Assembly: GCA_017994075.1 (NCBI GenBank)
Contig: JAGOLM010000001.1
Span: forward strand, 1 to 64,000
Direction of reading: 5' to 3'
Length of the DNA: 64,000 nt
Origin: Lachnospiraceae bacterium
Lineage (GTDB): Bacteria; Bacillota; Clostridia; Lachnospirales; Lachnospiraceae
This document shows, piece by piece, positions 37,122-44,562 of this stretch (positions are counted from its first letter, which is position 1; every line of letters starts with the position of its first letter). The notes beneath the pieces are model-generated. The model was not told where the DNA came from and did not search any database. It saw only the letters and a list, made by a program, of their open reading frames with translations. A program made the position numbers and the translations under genes.

Positions 37122-38186
37122 TTTATTCTCACGGTTAAAATCCACCGCATTTCTGGCCTGTCTTTTATGCTCATCCTCAATAGCTGCATAGTAATCAATA
37201 GTTGTATTTATATTCTCATGTCCAAGTACATCAGCTACAAGCCTAATATCACCTGTTTCACGATAAAGAGCTGTTCCGTATGTACTTCTTAACTTATGAG
37301 GTGTTATTTTCTTGTTAGGTACAGCAATTCTCGAATATTTTTTTACAAGATTTTCAATTGCATCTATACTTATTCGTTTTCCCTGTAATGACAAAAATAG
37401 AGCAGCTTCCTGGCCATCTCTTGGAATAATATGGTTTCTTTCAAGATTAAGATAATCCGATATAGCCTCATGAACTGCATCTCCAAAATAGAGCACATCT
37501 TGACCGCCACCTTTTCTTACAATCACAAATGAATCATCTTTTAGATTAACGTCTGCAATATCAAGACCATTGCATTCTGATACACGTATACCTGTATTAA
37601 GCATTAGTGTTAAAATTGCAAGATCTCTGTATTTTGTTTTATCTGCAAATTTTTTTTGCCGGTCACTCATTGAATCTGATCCATTTTTTATAGCATTCAG
37701 CACTGCGCGGACTTCGTATGAATTCATTCGGATTATATTTTTATCTTTTTTTAATTTAGGAAGCGGGACGAGACTCGTGGGATCTTCCTTAATATATTTA
37801 TGTGCAATTAAATATTTATACATTCCTCTTAACGGAGCCATACGTCTTGCAATACCTTTGTTTCCGTTTTCGTGATAATCGCCTATATCTATGTTTAATT
37901 CTAGGAAACGTTGATATTCCATTATATCTTCTGATCTAATCAGAGACAGATCATCGCAATTAAATTCTTTTATTTTTCTATTTGCCAGCGTAGGATTCTT
38001 GTCTATTAAAAATTTAAAAAATGTTAACAAATCATATGCATATTGGATACGAGTACTTAGTTGAGTGTTTACTTCCTTGCTGTATAAAAAATCAACAGCC
38101 GGCTGTGGGAGCTCGGTCAAAAGCTCACGAAACTTAACCATTTGCGTTTTTTTCTTATCTTTGTAAAAAGCAGAGTCTTTTCCCAT
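37116..38186 (-). CDS. Tyrosine recombinase (XerC/XerD-like)
   Basis: A 356-residue site-specific recombinase with a SAM-like N-terminal DNA-binding domain (about 20-130) and a catalytic domain with R201 (LNTGIRVSE), K225, H297 and R300 (HKLR), H323 (LGH) and a nucleophile at Y332 or Y333. Flanking genes are core genes and no attachment-site repeat was seen, so a chromosomal XerC/D-type role is more likely than a mobile integrase. In the XerC/D family such a protein resolves chromosome dimers. It lies downstream of the LysM-acyltransferase pair on the same strand. Start ATG 38186 follows AAAGGA. Confidence 0.86.
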   Translation of the reverse strand: MGKDSAFYKDKKKTQMVKFRELLTELPQPAVDFLYSKEVNTQLSTRIQYAYDLLTFFKFLIDKNPTLANRKIKEFNCDDLSLIRSEDIMEYQRFLELNIDIGDYHENGNKGIARRMAPLRGMYKYLIAHKYIKEDPTSLVPLPKLKKDKNIIRMNSYEVRAVLNAIKNGSDSMSDRQKKFADKTKYRDLAILTLMLNTGIRVSECNGLDIADVNLKDDSFVIVRKGGGQDVLYFGDAVHEAISDYLNLERNHIIPRDGQEAALFLSLQGKRISIDAIENLVKKYSRIAVPNKKITPHKLRSTYGTALYRETGDIRLVADVLGHENINTTIDYYAAIEDEHKRQARNAVDFNRENKL

Positions 38187-38230
38187 ATTGATTTGTTCCT
38201 TTCTATATATAATATCTTTTTACTGCTCTC

Positions 38231-38258
38231 TATCGGAAAAACAGATATTTTTCCGATA
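38231..38258. repeat. Perfect 11-bp inverted repeat between the recombinase and acyltransferase genes
   Basis: TATCGGAAAAA (38231-38241) is followed by 6 bases and its exact reverse complement TTTTTCCGATA (38248-38258). It is 45 bp upstream of the recombinase start and 57 bp after the acyltransferase end. No T run follows the outer G-C part on either strand, so it is a poor intrinsic terminator. An operator or an RNA hairpin is possible. Confidence 0.55.
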
Positions 38259-38314
38259 ATTACATATTAAAATAATACTACTATCTATAACAATATTCAA
38301 CGATAATTATAATT

Positions 38315-39034
38315 TTAGTTATCAAATACACCATATTCCTCCATAGTTGCAATAATAGAATTTTTTATACTAATTGCTATCTCTGGTGTTTTCATATCTT
38401 TATAATCATCATAGTAAAACGGTTTGTTAAAAATAACCTTTGTAACAACCTTACCAATCGATAAACTGTTAAGCGGTTTATATGTATCTATAAGTGTAAC
38501 GGGAACAATCGGGCACTTCGCACGAACTGCAGACTTAAAACTTCCAGGTTTAAAATTTTGTACCTTATTATGATTGTTTTTATATCCGCCTTCTGAAAAA
38601 AGAATATAAATCCGACCTTTTTTTACTTCTGAAGTAATTTCATTCATTACTTCTAATCCTTGCCTTAAATTGTTTAGTTCAAGACGCTTAGCACGCAGCA
38701 TATTGACCATTTCTCGAACAAAGAACTGGTACGACTTATGTTTATCCATTACAAAGGTACAAGGCTTATCATGGGCATATATGATAGCTGTAGCATCATA
38801 TTTCCCTTGGTGATTTGGAAACATAACATATCCGCCATCGTTAGGTAGATTCTCAGTACCATATATTTCTGTAATTATTTTTCCGGCTTTATTCATTGCC
38901 TTAACGCTTTCCTGGGCAAATCTATACCGCTCTTCTTCGGTTACTTTATGATCTTTAGCCAGAGTGCGCATATGAGTTACCATATATGGAATACGATGAA
39001 GATTCCAAAAAATAATAATTATAAGTCTAAGCAT
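38315..39034 (-). CDS. 1-acyl-glycerol-3-phosphate acyltransferase-like protein (PlsC family)
   Basis: A 239-residue protein with a hydrophobic N-terminus, the HX4D catalytic motif in NHQGKYD, and a third block FSEGGYK in place of the usual FPEGTR. It should acylate lysophosphatidic acid or a related lipid at the membrane. The next gene upstream on this strand is the LysM protein, whose stop is 8 bp away, so the two are probably co-transcribed from the SOS-like promoter. Whether this is the housekeeping PlsC or a paralogue is not known. Confidence 0.82.
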   Translation of the reverse strand: MLRLIIIIFWNLHRIPYMVTHMRTLAKDHKVTEEERYRFAQESVKAMNKAGKIITEIYGTENLPNDGGYVMFPNHQGKYDATAIIYAHDKPCTFVMDKHKSYQFFVREMVNMLRAKRLELNNLRQGLEVMNEITSEVKKGRIYILFSEGGYKNNHNKVQNFKPGSFKSAVRAKCPIVPVTLIDTYKPLNSLSIGKVVTKVIFNKPFYYDDYKDMKTPEIAISIKNSIIATMEEYGVFDN

Positions 39035-39042
39035 AAAATCCT

Positions 39043-39354
39043 TTATTTCTTCTTTGAGCTAAAATAAGGAATAACAAGATTCTCTCCCGATGTAATGTTA
39101 TCATCTGATATATGATTTAGATCCATTACATTAACAATATAATCATTCGTGTTTTGAATATCACTATTGTTATATTCAAGTGCGATATCGTTTAATGTCA
39201 TCCCTCTATTAATTGTTATTGTCTTATAATAAGTATATATCTCTTTCGAGCCTTTTGCATTACATATTCTATATGATAAAGACATAAAAAAAATCACAGC
39301 AGTTAATGACAATAAAACCTTAATTATTTTAAAATTCATTTTCTTTGCTATCAT
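39043..39354 (-). CDS. Small membrane-anchored LysM protein, YneA-like
   Basis: The 103-residue protein has a membrane helix at about 9-30 and one LysM-like domain at about 42-96 (ITINRGMTLNDIALEYNN...GENLVIPYF). In Bacillus, yneA encodes a small protein of the same layout, lies divergent from lexA and is SOS-induced to halt division. Here the gene is also divergent from lexA with LexA-box-like sites in its promoter. AGGAGGG lies 13 nt before the ATG, a long spacing. Function is by analogy of size, domain and place. Confidence 0.78.
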   Translation of the reverse strand: MIAKKMNFKIIKVLLSLTAVIFFMSLSYRICNAKGSKEIYTYYKTITINRGMTLNDIALEYNNSDIQNTNDYIVNVMDLNHISDDNITSGENLVIPYFSSKKK

Positions 39355-39428
39355 AATAAACTTCTTTCCCTCCTGCTTTGATCAGTTAATAAATACAAAT
39401 ATTTCTAACCCAAGCATTACATAAAAGT

Positions 39429-39440
39429 AAACCTTTGTTC
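39429..39440 (-). promoter_or_regulatory. LexA-box-like site downstream of the LysM gene -10
   Basis: On the - strand this reads GAACAAAGGTTT, matching the Firmicutes LexA core GAAC-N4-GTTY. It begins 6 bp after the -10 hexamer of the LysM-gene promoter, covering the likely transcription start, a place where bound LexA would block transcription. Confidence 0.6.
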
Positions 39441-39441
39441 A

Positions 39442-39475
39442 CAAACATATTAACGCCAGTACATTTGTTTGTCAA
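39442..39475 (-). promoter_or_regulatory. Promoter of the LysM/acyltransferase operon
   Basis: On the - strand a perfect -35 TTGACA (39470-39475) is followed by 17 bp and -10 TAATAT (39447-39452). A further LexA-like half site lies over the -10: CGTTAATATGTTTG (39442-39455 read on the - strand), which keeps one good half. The leader to the ATG at 39354 is about 85 nt. Confidence 0.7.
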
Positions 39476-39484
39476 TATTTTTAT

Positions 39485-39512
39485 CGAACAAATTTTCACA
39501 AAAATATGTTTG
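39485..39512 (+). promoter_or_regulatory. Two adjacent LexA-box-like sites upstream of lexA
   Basis: CAAAAATATGTTTG (39499-39512) fits the Bacillus SOS box CGAACRNRYGTTYG at 12 of 14 positions allowing Y, and ends over the lexA -35. CGAACAAATTTTC (39485-39497) just before it keeps a perfect CGAAC half. Together they suggest autoregulation of lexA. Confidence 0.6.
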
Positions 39513-39537
39513 AATTTGATATTTATTATGTTATCAT
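39510..39537 (+). promoter_or_regulatory. Probable lexA promoter
   Basis: The -35 TTGAAT (39510-39515), 16-bp spacer and -10 TATCAT (39532-39537) put the transcription start near 39544, about 34 nt before the lexA ATG. The -35 overlaps a LexA-box-like site. An alternative is TTGATA (39516-39521) with TAGATA (39539-39544). Confidence 0.5.
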
Positions 39538-39577
39538 ATAGATAGTATAAAAAATTGTTTGTATCCGGGAGGTACTT

Positions 39578-40192
39578 ATGGCATACGGTAAGATTTCGCC
39601 CAAACAGCTGGAAATTCTTGAATTTATGAAAAATGAAATAATTAATAAGGGATACCCGCCTTCGGTTCGTGAAATCGGTGAGGCCGTACATCTTAAATCT
39701 ACTGCTTCTGTTTTTACACATTTAGAGAAGTTGGAGAAAAATGGTTATATTAAGAGAGATCCTTCCAAACCACGTGCAATTGAGATTATTGATGATAATT
39801 TCAATCTTACAAGACGTGAAGTAGTCAATGTTCCTGTTGTTGGATATGTTGCTGCTGGTCTTCCGCTTCTTGCTGTTCAAAATATTGAAAACTACTTTCC
39901 CATTCCTGCAGAATATATGCCAAATGAGCAGTGCTTTATGCTTAAGGTTAAGGGAGAAAGCATGATCAATGCAGGCATTTTAAATGGCGATACGATTCTC
40001 GTAGAGAAAGCTAGCACGGCCAAAAATGGAGAAATGGTTGTAGCTTTAGTTGATGATTCTGCAACGGTTAAAACATTTTATAAAGAGAAAAATCATATTC
40101 GTCTGCAGCCTGAAAACGATAATATGGATCCAATTATCGTTATTGATTGTGACATACTCGGAAAAGTTATTGGGGTTTTTAGATTTTTCTAA
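39578..40192 (+). CDS. lexA: LexA repressor
   Basis: The 204-residue protein has an N-terminal winged helix (KQLEILEFM...YPPSVREIGEAVHLKSTASVFTHL), the self-cleavage site A93-G94 (VAAG) and the Ser-Lys dyad S128 (GESM) and K165 (ATVKTF). It represses the SOS regulon until RecA filaments trigger autocleavage. GGGAGG lies just before ATG. It is divergent from the LysM gene, and the shared region carries LexA-box-like sites. Confidence 0.98.
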   Translation: MAYGKISPKQLEILEFMKNEIINKGYPPSVREIGEAVHLKSTASVFTHLEKLEKNGYIKRDPSKPRAIEIIDDNFNLTRREVVNVPVVGYVAAGLPLLAVQNIENYFPIPAEYMPNEQCFMLKVKGESMINAGILNGDTILVEKASTAKNGEMVVALVDDSATVKTFYKEKNHIRLQPENDNMDPIIVIDCDILGKVIGVFRFF

Positions 40193-40212
40193 TCATATAG
40201 ATTTAATATTAA

Positions 40213-40244
40213 TAAAACCTCCCAAATATTTATGGGAGGTTTTT
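40213..40244. terminator. Bidirectional terminator between lexA and rsfS
   Basis: ACCTCCCA (40217-40224) pairs with TGGGAGGT (40233-40240) around an 8-base loop. TTTTT follows on the + strand and AAAA precedes it, giving a T run on the - strand as well. It serves the convergent lexA and rsfS genes. Confidence 0.9.
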
Positions 40245-40264
40245 ATTATATATTTACTATTTGT

Positions 40265-40597
40265 TTAATTGATTTTTTTAGCATCACGCCATATTCTGTC
40301 AAGTTCATAATACTTTCGCTTATCTCTAGAGAATAAGTGAACAATAATATTTCCATAATCTATTAAAACCCATTCAGAATGATGTATTCCCTCAATGCAT
40401 TTGGTTTTACAATTATTCTTATGCATAAATTCATCGCAGGCTTCTCTTAATGCATCTAGATGATTCTCATTGTTACCAGTTGCAATCACAAAATAATCAG
40501 CCATAGGTGAAATATCAGATATATCAAGAATACTAATGTCATCGGCTATTTTTTTATCTAGTACATTTGCAAGCCCACTCAATAAGTCCTGTTCCAT
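40265..40597 (-). CDS. rsfS: Ribosomal silencing factor RsfS
   Basis: The start is ATG at 40597 with GGAGGAG 5 nt upstream; the frame extends further but only without a ribosome-binding site. The 110-residue protein has the RsfS/Iojap core ISPMADYFVIATG, EGIHHSEWVLIDYGNIIVHLF and RKYYELDRIW. It binds L14 of the large subunit and blocks subunit joining when nutrients run low. nadD-yqeK lies directly upstream, the standard Firmicutes order. Confidence 0.95.
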   Translation of the reverse strand: MEQDLLSGLANVLDKKIADDISILDISDISPMADYFVIATGNNENHLDALREACDEFMHKNNCKTKCIEGIHHSEWVLIDYGNIIVHLFSRDKRKYYELDRIWRDAKKIN

Positions 40598-40628
40598 TTT
40601 TGCTCCTCCATCTTTAACACTAACACTG

Positions 40629-41810
40629 TTACATGGATTTATAGTATTCATATGTTTCAAGAGTAGTTTCATCCATCTCAAGATTAATTGATTGTAAATA
40701 AGCAATTGTATCTCTCAAGATTATCTTAACACACAAATCCAGATCATTAAATGCTAGATTTCTGATCTCAATTAGATTAATCTGTTTGTTTCGATTTGGC
40801 TCAATATAATCTGCCACAAAGATAATTTTATCCAAAAGTGACATCTCTGGACAACCAGTTGTATGTACTTTTATAGCATGCATGATCTCTTCATTGTCGA
40901 CATTATACTTGTTTTTACAAAGAAAAGCTCCTGCTTTCCCATGTAAAAGATAAGGTTTAGAACGTTCTGAAGCTGTAATTGATACTTTGTTTTCTTCACA
41001 AATTTTAATCAAATCTTCATCAGACATATATTTCGCACAATCATGCAATAATCCAGCATAAATAGCCTTTTGTAAAGGATAAGAATATCTCATAGATAGC
41101 GATGCTGCTGTATACATAACACCAATAGTGTGTCTAAATCTCGAAGGTTTCTGCTTTGCTTTAAGATCTTCCTTTATGCTTTGGATGCTATCCCATGATT
41201 TCATATCTGTTAAATCATACAATTCATGTTCAGTTAGATATTCATATACACCACTATGTAGATAATTTCTAACATCAACAAGTGAATTCGCATTTCGTAT
41301 AGAGGTAGATGAAATCTGAACTTCATCCATGGGAACATATATAAACTTACCAGTATATTTTTGCTCCATGGTATTGCATAGGGCCTCTAAATTCTTTCTG
41401 TCTGATTCTTCTCTGTTGCAAACAGCTATTGTGCATAACGAGCTTATCATGTCCGGTCTGACCCATGTATTAAAAGTTTTAAGACTATCCGCACCAATCA
41501 GAAAAAACAACTCATCATCAGGATATAGCGATTTGATTTCTTGCAGTGTTTCATAGGAATAGCATTTACTCATTTTTTGAAACTCAAAATCTTTGCACTT
41601 AAAATATGGATAATCTTCAATCATCAATTTAACCATATTAAATCTATCAATTATTGATATATCTCTTGAAACATTTTTATGAGGTGGATTGCCAGCCGGT
41701 ATAAACCAGACTTCATCCAAATTTAATTTTTCATAAGATGCTAATGCAATATTTAAATGTCCTAAATGAGGCGGGTTAAACGTTCCACCCAAAATTCCTA
41801 TTTTTCGCAT
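40629..41810 (-). CDS. nadD: NadD-YqeK fusion: nicotinate-nucleotide adenylyltransferase plus HD-domain Ap4A hydrolase
   Basis: The 393-residue protein joins two enzymes that are separate neighbours in Bacillus. Residues 1-200 are NadD, with GGTFNPPHLGH (H15-x-G-H18) and the SSTSIRN-like block (here ISSTSIRN). Residues about 205-393 are YqeK, an HD-domain protein with the metal pair H256-D257 in LLHDCAKY and KVHTTG near the end. NadD makes deamido-NAD from nicotinate mononucleotide; YqeK homologues split diadenosine tetraphosphate to ADP. The frame is uninterrupted, so the fusion is real rather than a readthrough artefact. Confidence 0.93.
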   Translation of the reverse strand: MRKIGILGGTFNPPHLGHLNIALASYEKLNLDEVWFIPAGNPPHKNVSRDISIIDRFNMVKLMIEDYPYFKCKDFEFQKMSKCYSYETLQEIKSLYPDDELFFLIGADSLKTFNTWVRPDMISSLCTIAVCNREESDRKNLEALCNTMEQKYTGKFIYVPMDEVQISSTSIRNANSLVDVRNYLHSGVYEYLTEHELYDLTDMKSWDSIQSIKEDLKAKQKPSRFRHTIGVMYTAASLSMRYSYPLQKAIYAGLLHDCAKYMSDEDLIKICEENKVSITASERSKPYLLHGKAGAFLCKNKYNVDNEEIMHAIKVHTTGCPEMSLLDKIIFVADYIEPNRNKQINLIEIRNLAFNDLDLCVKIILRDTIAYLQSINLEMDETTLETYEYYKSM

Positions 41811-41825
41811 ATTCCATGCCTTCTT

Positions 41826-42140
41826 TTATTCAGTAGTCTTATTTCTTTTTTTAGGTAAAATTATCTGAGGCTCTTTTGCAGGCTTATACAGAATTACCTT
41901 CCTGCCAATAACCCTAACAAGCGTAGATCTTGTTCGTCCAGCTATTGTTTCACCTATCTCTCTCGGATCAGAAAAACAATTTTTTAAAATAGTAAGCTTA
42001 ATAAGCTCATGAGTATTAAAAGTTTCATCTACGGCATTTATCAGCTCTGGACTAATCTCATCCTTGCCAATCTGCATTATAGAGTTTTCCTTGGATGCGA
42101 GAGAAGTAAGATATGCTCGTTCCTTATTATTAAGAATCAT
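41826..42140 (-). CDS. yhbY: YhbY-type RNA-binding protein (CRM domain)
   Basis: A 104-residue protein with the CRM domain features LTSLASKENSIMQIGKDEISPELINAVDE, HELIKLTILKNC and a GRTRSTLVRVIGRKVILYKP end. The family binds pre-50S particles and aids ribosome assembly. Its location between obg and nadD agrees with a ribosome-assembly role. AGGAAAG precedes the start. Confidence 0.93.
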   Translation of the reverse strand: MILNNKERAYLTSLASKENSIMQIGKDEISPELINAVDETFNTHELIKLTILKNCFSDPREIGETIAGRTRSTLVRVIGRKVILYKPAKEPQIILPKKRNKTTE

Positions 42141-42170
42141 TTTCTTTCCTATTTCTTTCTAAAAATTATA

Positions 42171-43454
42171 TTACTTGTAATATTCGAATAAATTACCACC
42201 AACATCGACAGTATCACCATCTTGAATTCCAAGTTCATCAAGCTTATTCTGGATTCCTTTTTCCTTAATATATTTTTGGAAAAATAGAAATCCCCTCTCA
42301 GAATCAAGATTTGTAAATCCTAGCATTTTATTAATGCTTTGTCCCTCTATCATAAAAATACCATCATCGCCCTTATAGACATTGATAGGGTCTTCTTCGA
42401 GTTTGCTATCGTTGGGATTCATTTCACTCTCATAAGTAGTAATATCATCCGGCAAAGATTTTAAAATATTTGATGTCGCAAAAAGAAGTTCTTTAAGTCC
42501 TTCACCAGTGACAGCTGAAATTCCAAAAACAGGAATATCCTTGTCTTTAAAAGCATCATGAATTCTTTTTAAAAGTTCTTCTTTATCACCTTGGTATGAG
42601 TCAAGTTTATTGGCAGCAATAAGTTGTGGTTTGTCTAGCAGTCCTTCACCATATTTAACCAATTCATTATTGATTGCCTTAATATCTTCTACTGGATCTC
42701 TTCCTTCAACAGAAGCAGCATCTACAACATGAATAAGAATTTTAGTTCTTTGAATATGTCTTAAAAACTCAATTCCTAGTCCGATTCCTTCTGATGCACC
42801 TTCGATTATTCCAGGAATATCAGCTAATACAAACTCAGGAACATTAGGATAATTAATAACGCCGAGCATTGGCTCAAGCGTAGTAAAATGATAATTGGCA
42901 ATCTTAGGGTCAGCATTTGTAACTCTAGACAGTAAAGTTGACTTGCCTACATTAGGAAATCCAAGTAATCCAACATCCGCAATTAGCTTAAGCTCAAGGA
43001 TAATATCAGCTTCTCTAGAATCTCCACCTGGCTTAGCGTATTTTGGAGCCTGCATAGTTGATGTGGCAAAATGCTGATTACCCAATCCGCCTCTTCCACC
43101 TTTTAAAATAGTGTATGAAGAGTTTTCACCTGACATATCCATAATAACTTTTCCACTTGCGGCATCTTTTATGATGGTTCCCTCTGGGACTTTAAGAATA
43201 AGGTTCTCTCCAGTTTTTCCATGCTGATTCTTTTTTCTGCCTTCTTCACCATCTTCGGCTGAGAATTTGATTTTATGACGATAATCAGAAAGGGTATTTG
43301 TTCTTTTATCAACAACAAAAATGACGCTGCCGCCTCTTCCGCCGTCACCGCCATCCGGGCCACCGTCCGGAACATATTTTTCACGTCTAAAACTGACGTG
43401 CCCGTTACCGCCCTTACCAGAGCGGACAACTATTCTTGCATGATCTGAAAACAT
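42171..43454 (-). CDS. obg: GTPase Obg (CgtA)
   Basis: The 427-residue protein has the glycine-rich Obg fold (about 1-158, VRSGKGGNGHVSFRREKYVPDGGPDGGDGG), the G domain with G1 GFPNVGKST, G3 DIPGIIEGA and G4 NKLD, and a C-terminal OCT domain (about 345-427). It joins 50S assembly to growth and stress control. It lies downstream of rpmA, as is general in bacteria, with a terminator hairpin in between. Confidence 0.97.
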   Translation of the reverse strand: MFSDHARIVVRSGKGGNGHVSFRREKYVPDGGPDGGDGGRGGSVIFVVDKRTNTLSDYRHKIKFSAEDGEEGRKKNQHGKTGENLILKVPEGTIIKDAASGKVIMDMSGENSSYTILKGGRGGLGNQHFATSTMQAPKYAKPGGDSREADIILELKLIADVGLLGFPNVGKSTLLSRVTNADPKIANYHFTTLEPMLGVINYPNVPEFVLADIPGIIEGASEGIGLGIEFLRHIQRTKILIHVVDAASVEGRDPVEDIKAINNELVKYGEGLLDKPQLIAANKLDSYQGDKEELLKRIHDAFKDKDIPVFGISAVTGEGLKELLFATSNILKSLPDDITTYESEMNPNDSKLEEDPINVYKGDDGIFMIEGQSINKMLGFTNLDSERGFLFFQKYIKEKGIQNKLDELGIQDGDTVDVGGNLFEYYK

Positions 43455-43468
43455 AATTACCCTTTCTT

Positions 43469-43500
43469 AAAAATAAAACCCGACTGTTGTACAGCCGGGT
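43469..43500 (-). terminator. Terminator between rpmA and obg
   Basis: On the - strand ACCCG...CGGGT with inner CTGT/ACAG forms the stem (43478-43500), followed by TTTTATTTTT (43477-43468). It lies between the rpmA stop (43519) and the obg start (43454), so obg is probably reached by partial readthrough. Confidence 0.82.
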
Positions 43501-43518
43501 AAAGTCTTACGTCATTAC

Positions 43519-43803
43519 TTATTCTGCAACCGGATAAACAGAAGCAACTTTTTTGTCTCTGCCCTTACGCTCATAGCGAAGAATTCCGTCAGATGTTGCG
43601 AAAAGAGTGTCATCTCCACCCCTCATAACATTGACTCCCGGATGAATCTTAGTTCCACGCTGGCGATAAATAATATTTCCAGCTTTAACTGCCTGTCCGT
43701 CTGCCCTCTTGGCTCCGAGTCTCTTTGATTCGGAATCTCTACCATTCTTGGTAGATCCCATTCCCTTTTTGTGGGAGAAAAATTGAAGGTCTAAATTCAA
43801 CAT
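43519..43803 (-). CDS. rpmA: 50S ribosomal protein L27 with cleavable N-terminal extension
   Basis: The 94-residue L27 starts [14 protein letters not shown]. Firmicutes L27 carries such an extension, cut after the two Phe by Prp, leaving the mature N-terminus (SHKKG here) that reaches the peptidyl-transferase centre. The prp gene is immediately upstream. The rest ([24 protein letters not shown]) is standard. Confidence 0.97.
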   Translation of the reverse strand: MLNLDLQFFSHKKGMGSTKNGRDSESKRLGAKRADGQAVKAGNIIYRQRGTKIHPGVNVMRGGDDTLFATSDGILRYERKGRDKKVASVYPVAE

Positions 43804-43806
43804 TTT

Positions 43807-44133
43807 CTATACCTCCTGAATGTTAATAATCAGATACTTGTCATCGTATTTTTTCTGTATCTCACCGAGTCCAAAAACCATTGAATCAATGAGAAGTTTA
43901 CTTTTTTCAGATGAAGACGATTTGAACTTCAGATCAATAGTCCCGCTTTCCTGTTCCTGTGTAACAGAGAATTCATCACCGGTAAATCGTTCAATTGAAT
44001 TTATCGTATTTATGATAAGAATACTCGCTGCTGCACAAACAATATCTTTGCCATGCTCATCATATCCAGCATGTCCTGATGTGGAAAGACTAATATATTG
44101 ATCATCTCTCTTGATCAAATCTACCTTAATCAT
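43807..44133 (-). CDS. prp: Ribosomal-processing cysteine protease Prp
   Basis: A 108-residue protein with the catalytic pair H21 (SGHAGYDE) and C33 (DIVCAAAS), matching the residues of S. aureus Prp. It removes the N-terminal extension of L27, encoded next. The L21-Prp-L27 order is usual in Firmicutes. Spacing to both ribosomal genes is 2-3 bp, so the three are co-translated. Confidence 0.93.
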   Translation of the reverse strand: MIKVDLIKRDDQYISLSTSGHAGYDEHGKDIVCAAASILIINTINSIERFTGDEFSVTQEQESGTIDLKFKSSSSEKSKLLIDSMVFGLGEIQKKYDDKYLIINIQEV

Positions 44134-44135
44134 AA

Positions 44136-44444
44136 TTAAGCGTTGATCTTTTCAATCTTAACTTGTGTGAAAGACTGTCTATGACCATTTTTCTTGTGAT
44201 AGCCAGTTTTTCTCTTGTACTTGTATACGATGACCTTTTTAGCACGACCGTTTCTAACAACAGAAGCTTCAACCTTTGCTCCATTTACAGTCGGATCTCC
44301 TACCTTGAGCTCACCGTCATTAATGCAGAGAACATCTTCAAATGTTACCGTGTCTCCTGCTTCCTGATCCAGTTTTTCAATGGTAATGATATCACCTTCG
44401 GATACTTTGTACTGTTTGCCACCAGTCTTTATAACTGCATACAT
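44136..44444 (-). CDS. rplU: 50S ribosomal protein L21
   Basis: A 102-residue L21 beginning [18 protein letters not shown] and ending with the RNA-binding [21 protein letters not shown]. It is the first gene of the rplU-prp-rpmA set, with AGGAGGTG upstream and a leader of about 80 nt. Confidence 0.98.
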   Translation of the reverse strand: MYAVIKTGGKQYKVSEGDIITIEKLDQEAGDTVTFEDVLCINDGELKVGDPTVNGAKVEASVVRNGRAKKVIVYKYKRKTGYHKKNGHRQSFTQVKIEKINA

Positions 44445-44527
44445 CTATGGCACCTCCTATTATCATTACTCGCCGATTTTGGTGTTGTCAGTTATTGACA
44501 AGCTTCTAACCTAGTCGAGCGGCATAC
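44445..44527 (-). promoter_or_regulatory. Probable L21 leader (5' untranslated region of rplU)
   Basis: The roughly 83-nt transcribed leader between the predicted start near 44527 and rplU contains a hairpin, TTGTCA/TGACAA (44485-44490 with 44496-44501), and other G/C-rich segments. Firmicutes rplU mRNAs often carry an L21 leader structure at this place. I cannot confirm the match to that family without a covariance search. Confidence 0.45.
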
Positions 44528-44533
44528 TGTAGT

Positions 44534-44562
44534 ATACTAACACATCATTCTCTCCCCGTCAA
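44534..44562 (-). promoter_or_regulatory. Promoter for rplU-prp-rpmA
   Basis: On the - strand -35 TTGACG (44557-44562), 17-bp spacer and -10 TAGTAT (44534-44539); TATACT three bases further on is an alternative -10. The -35 lies inside the end of the RNase E/G gene. Confidence 0.65.

Noticed and set aside
37116..38186. Tyrosine recombinase as a sign of a prophage or integrative element
   Set aside because: Flanking genes are core genes, there is no phage or conjugation gene, no tRNA target and no direct repeat; an Xer-like chromosomal enzyme is simpler.
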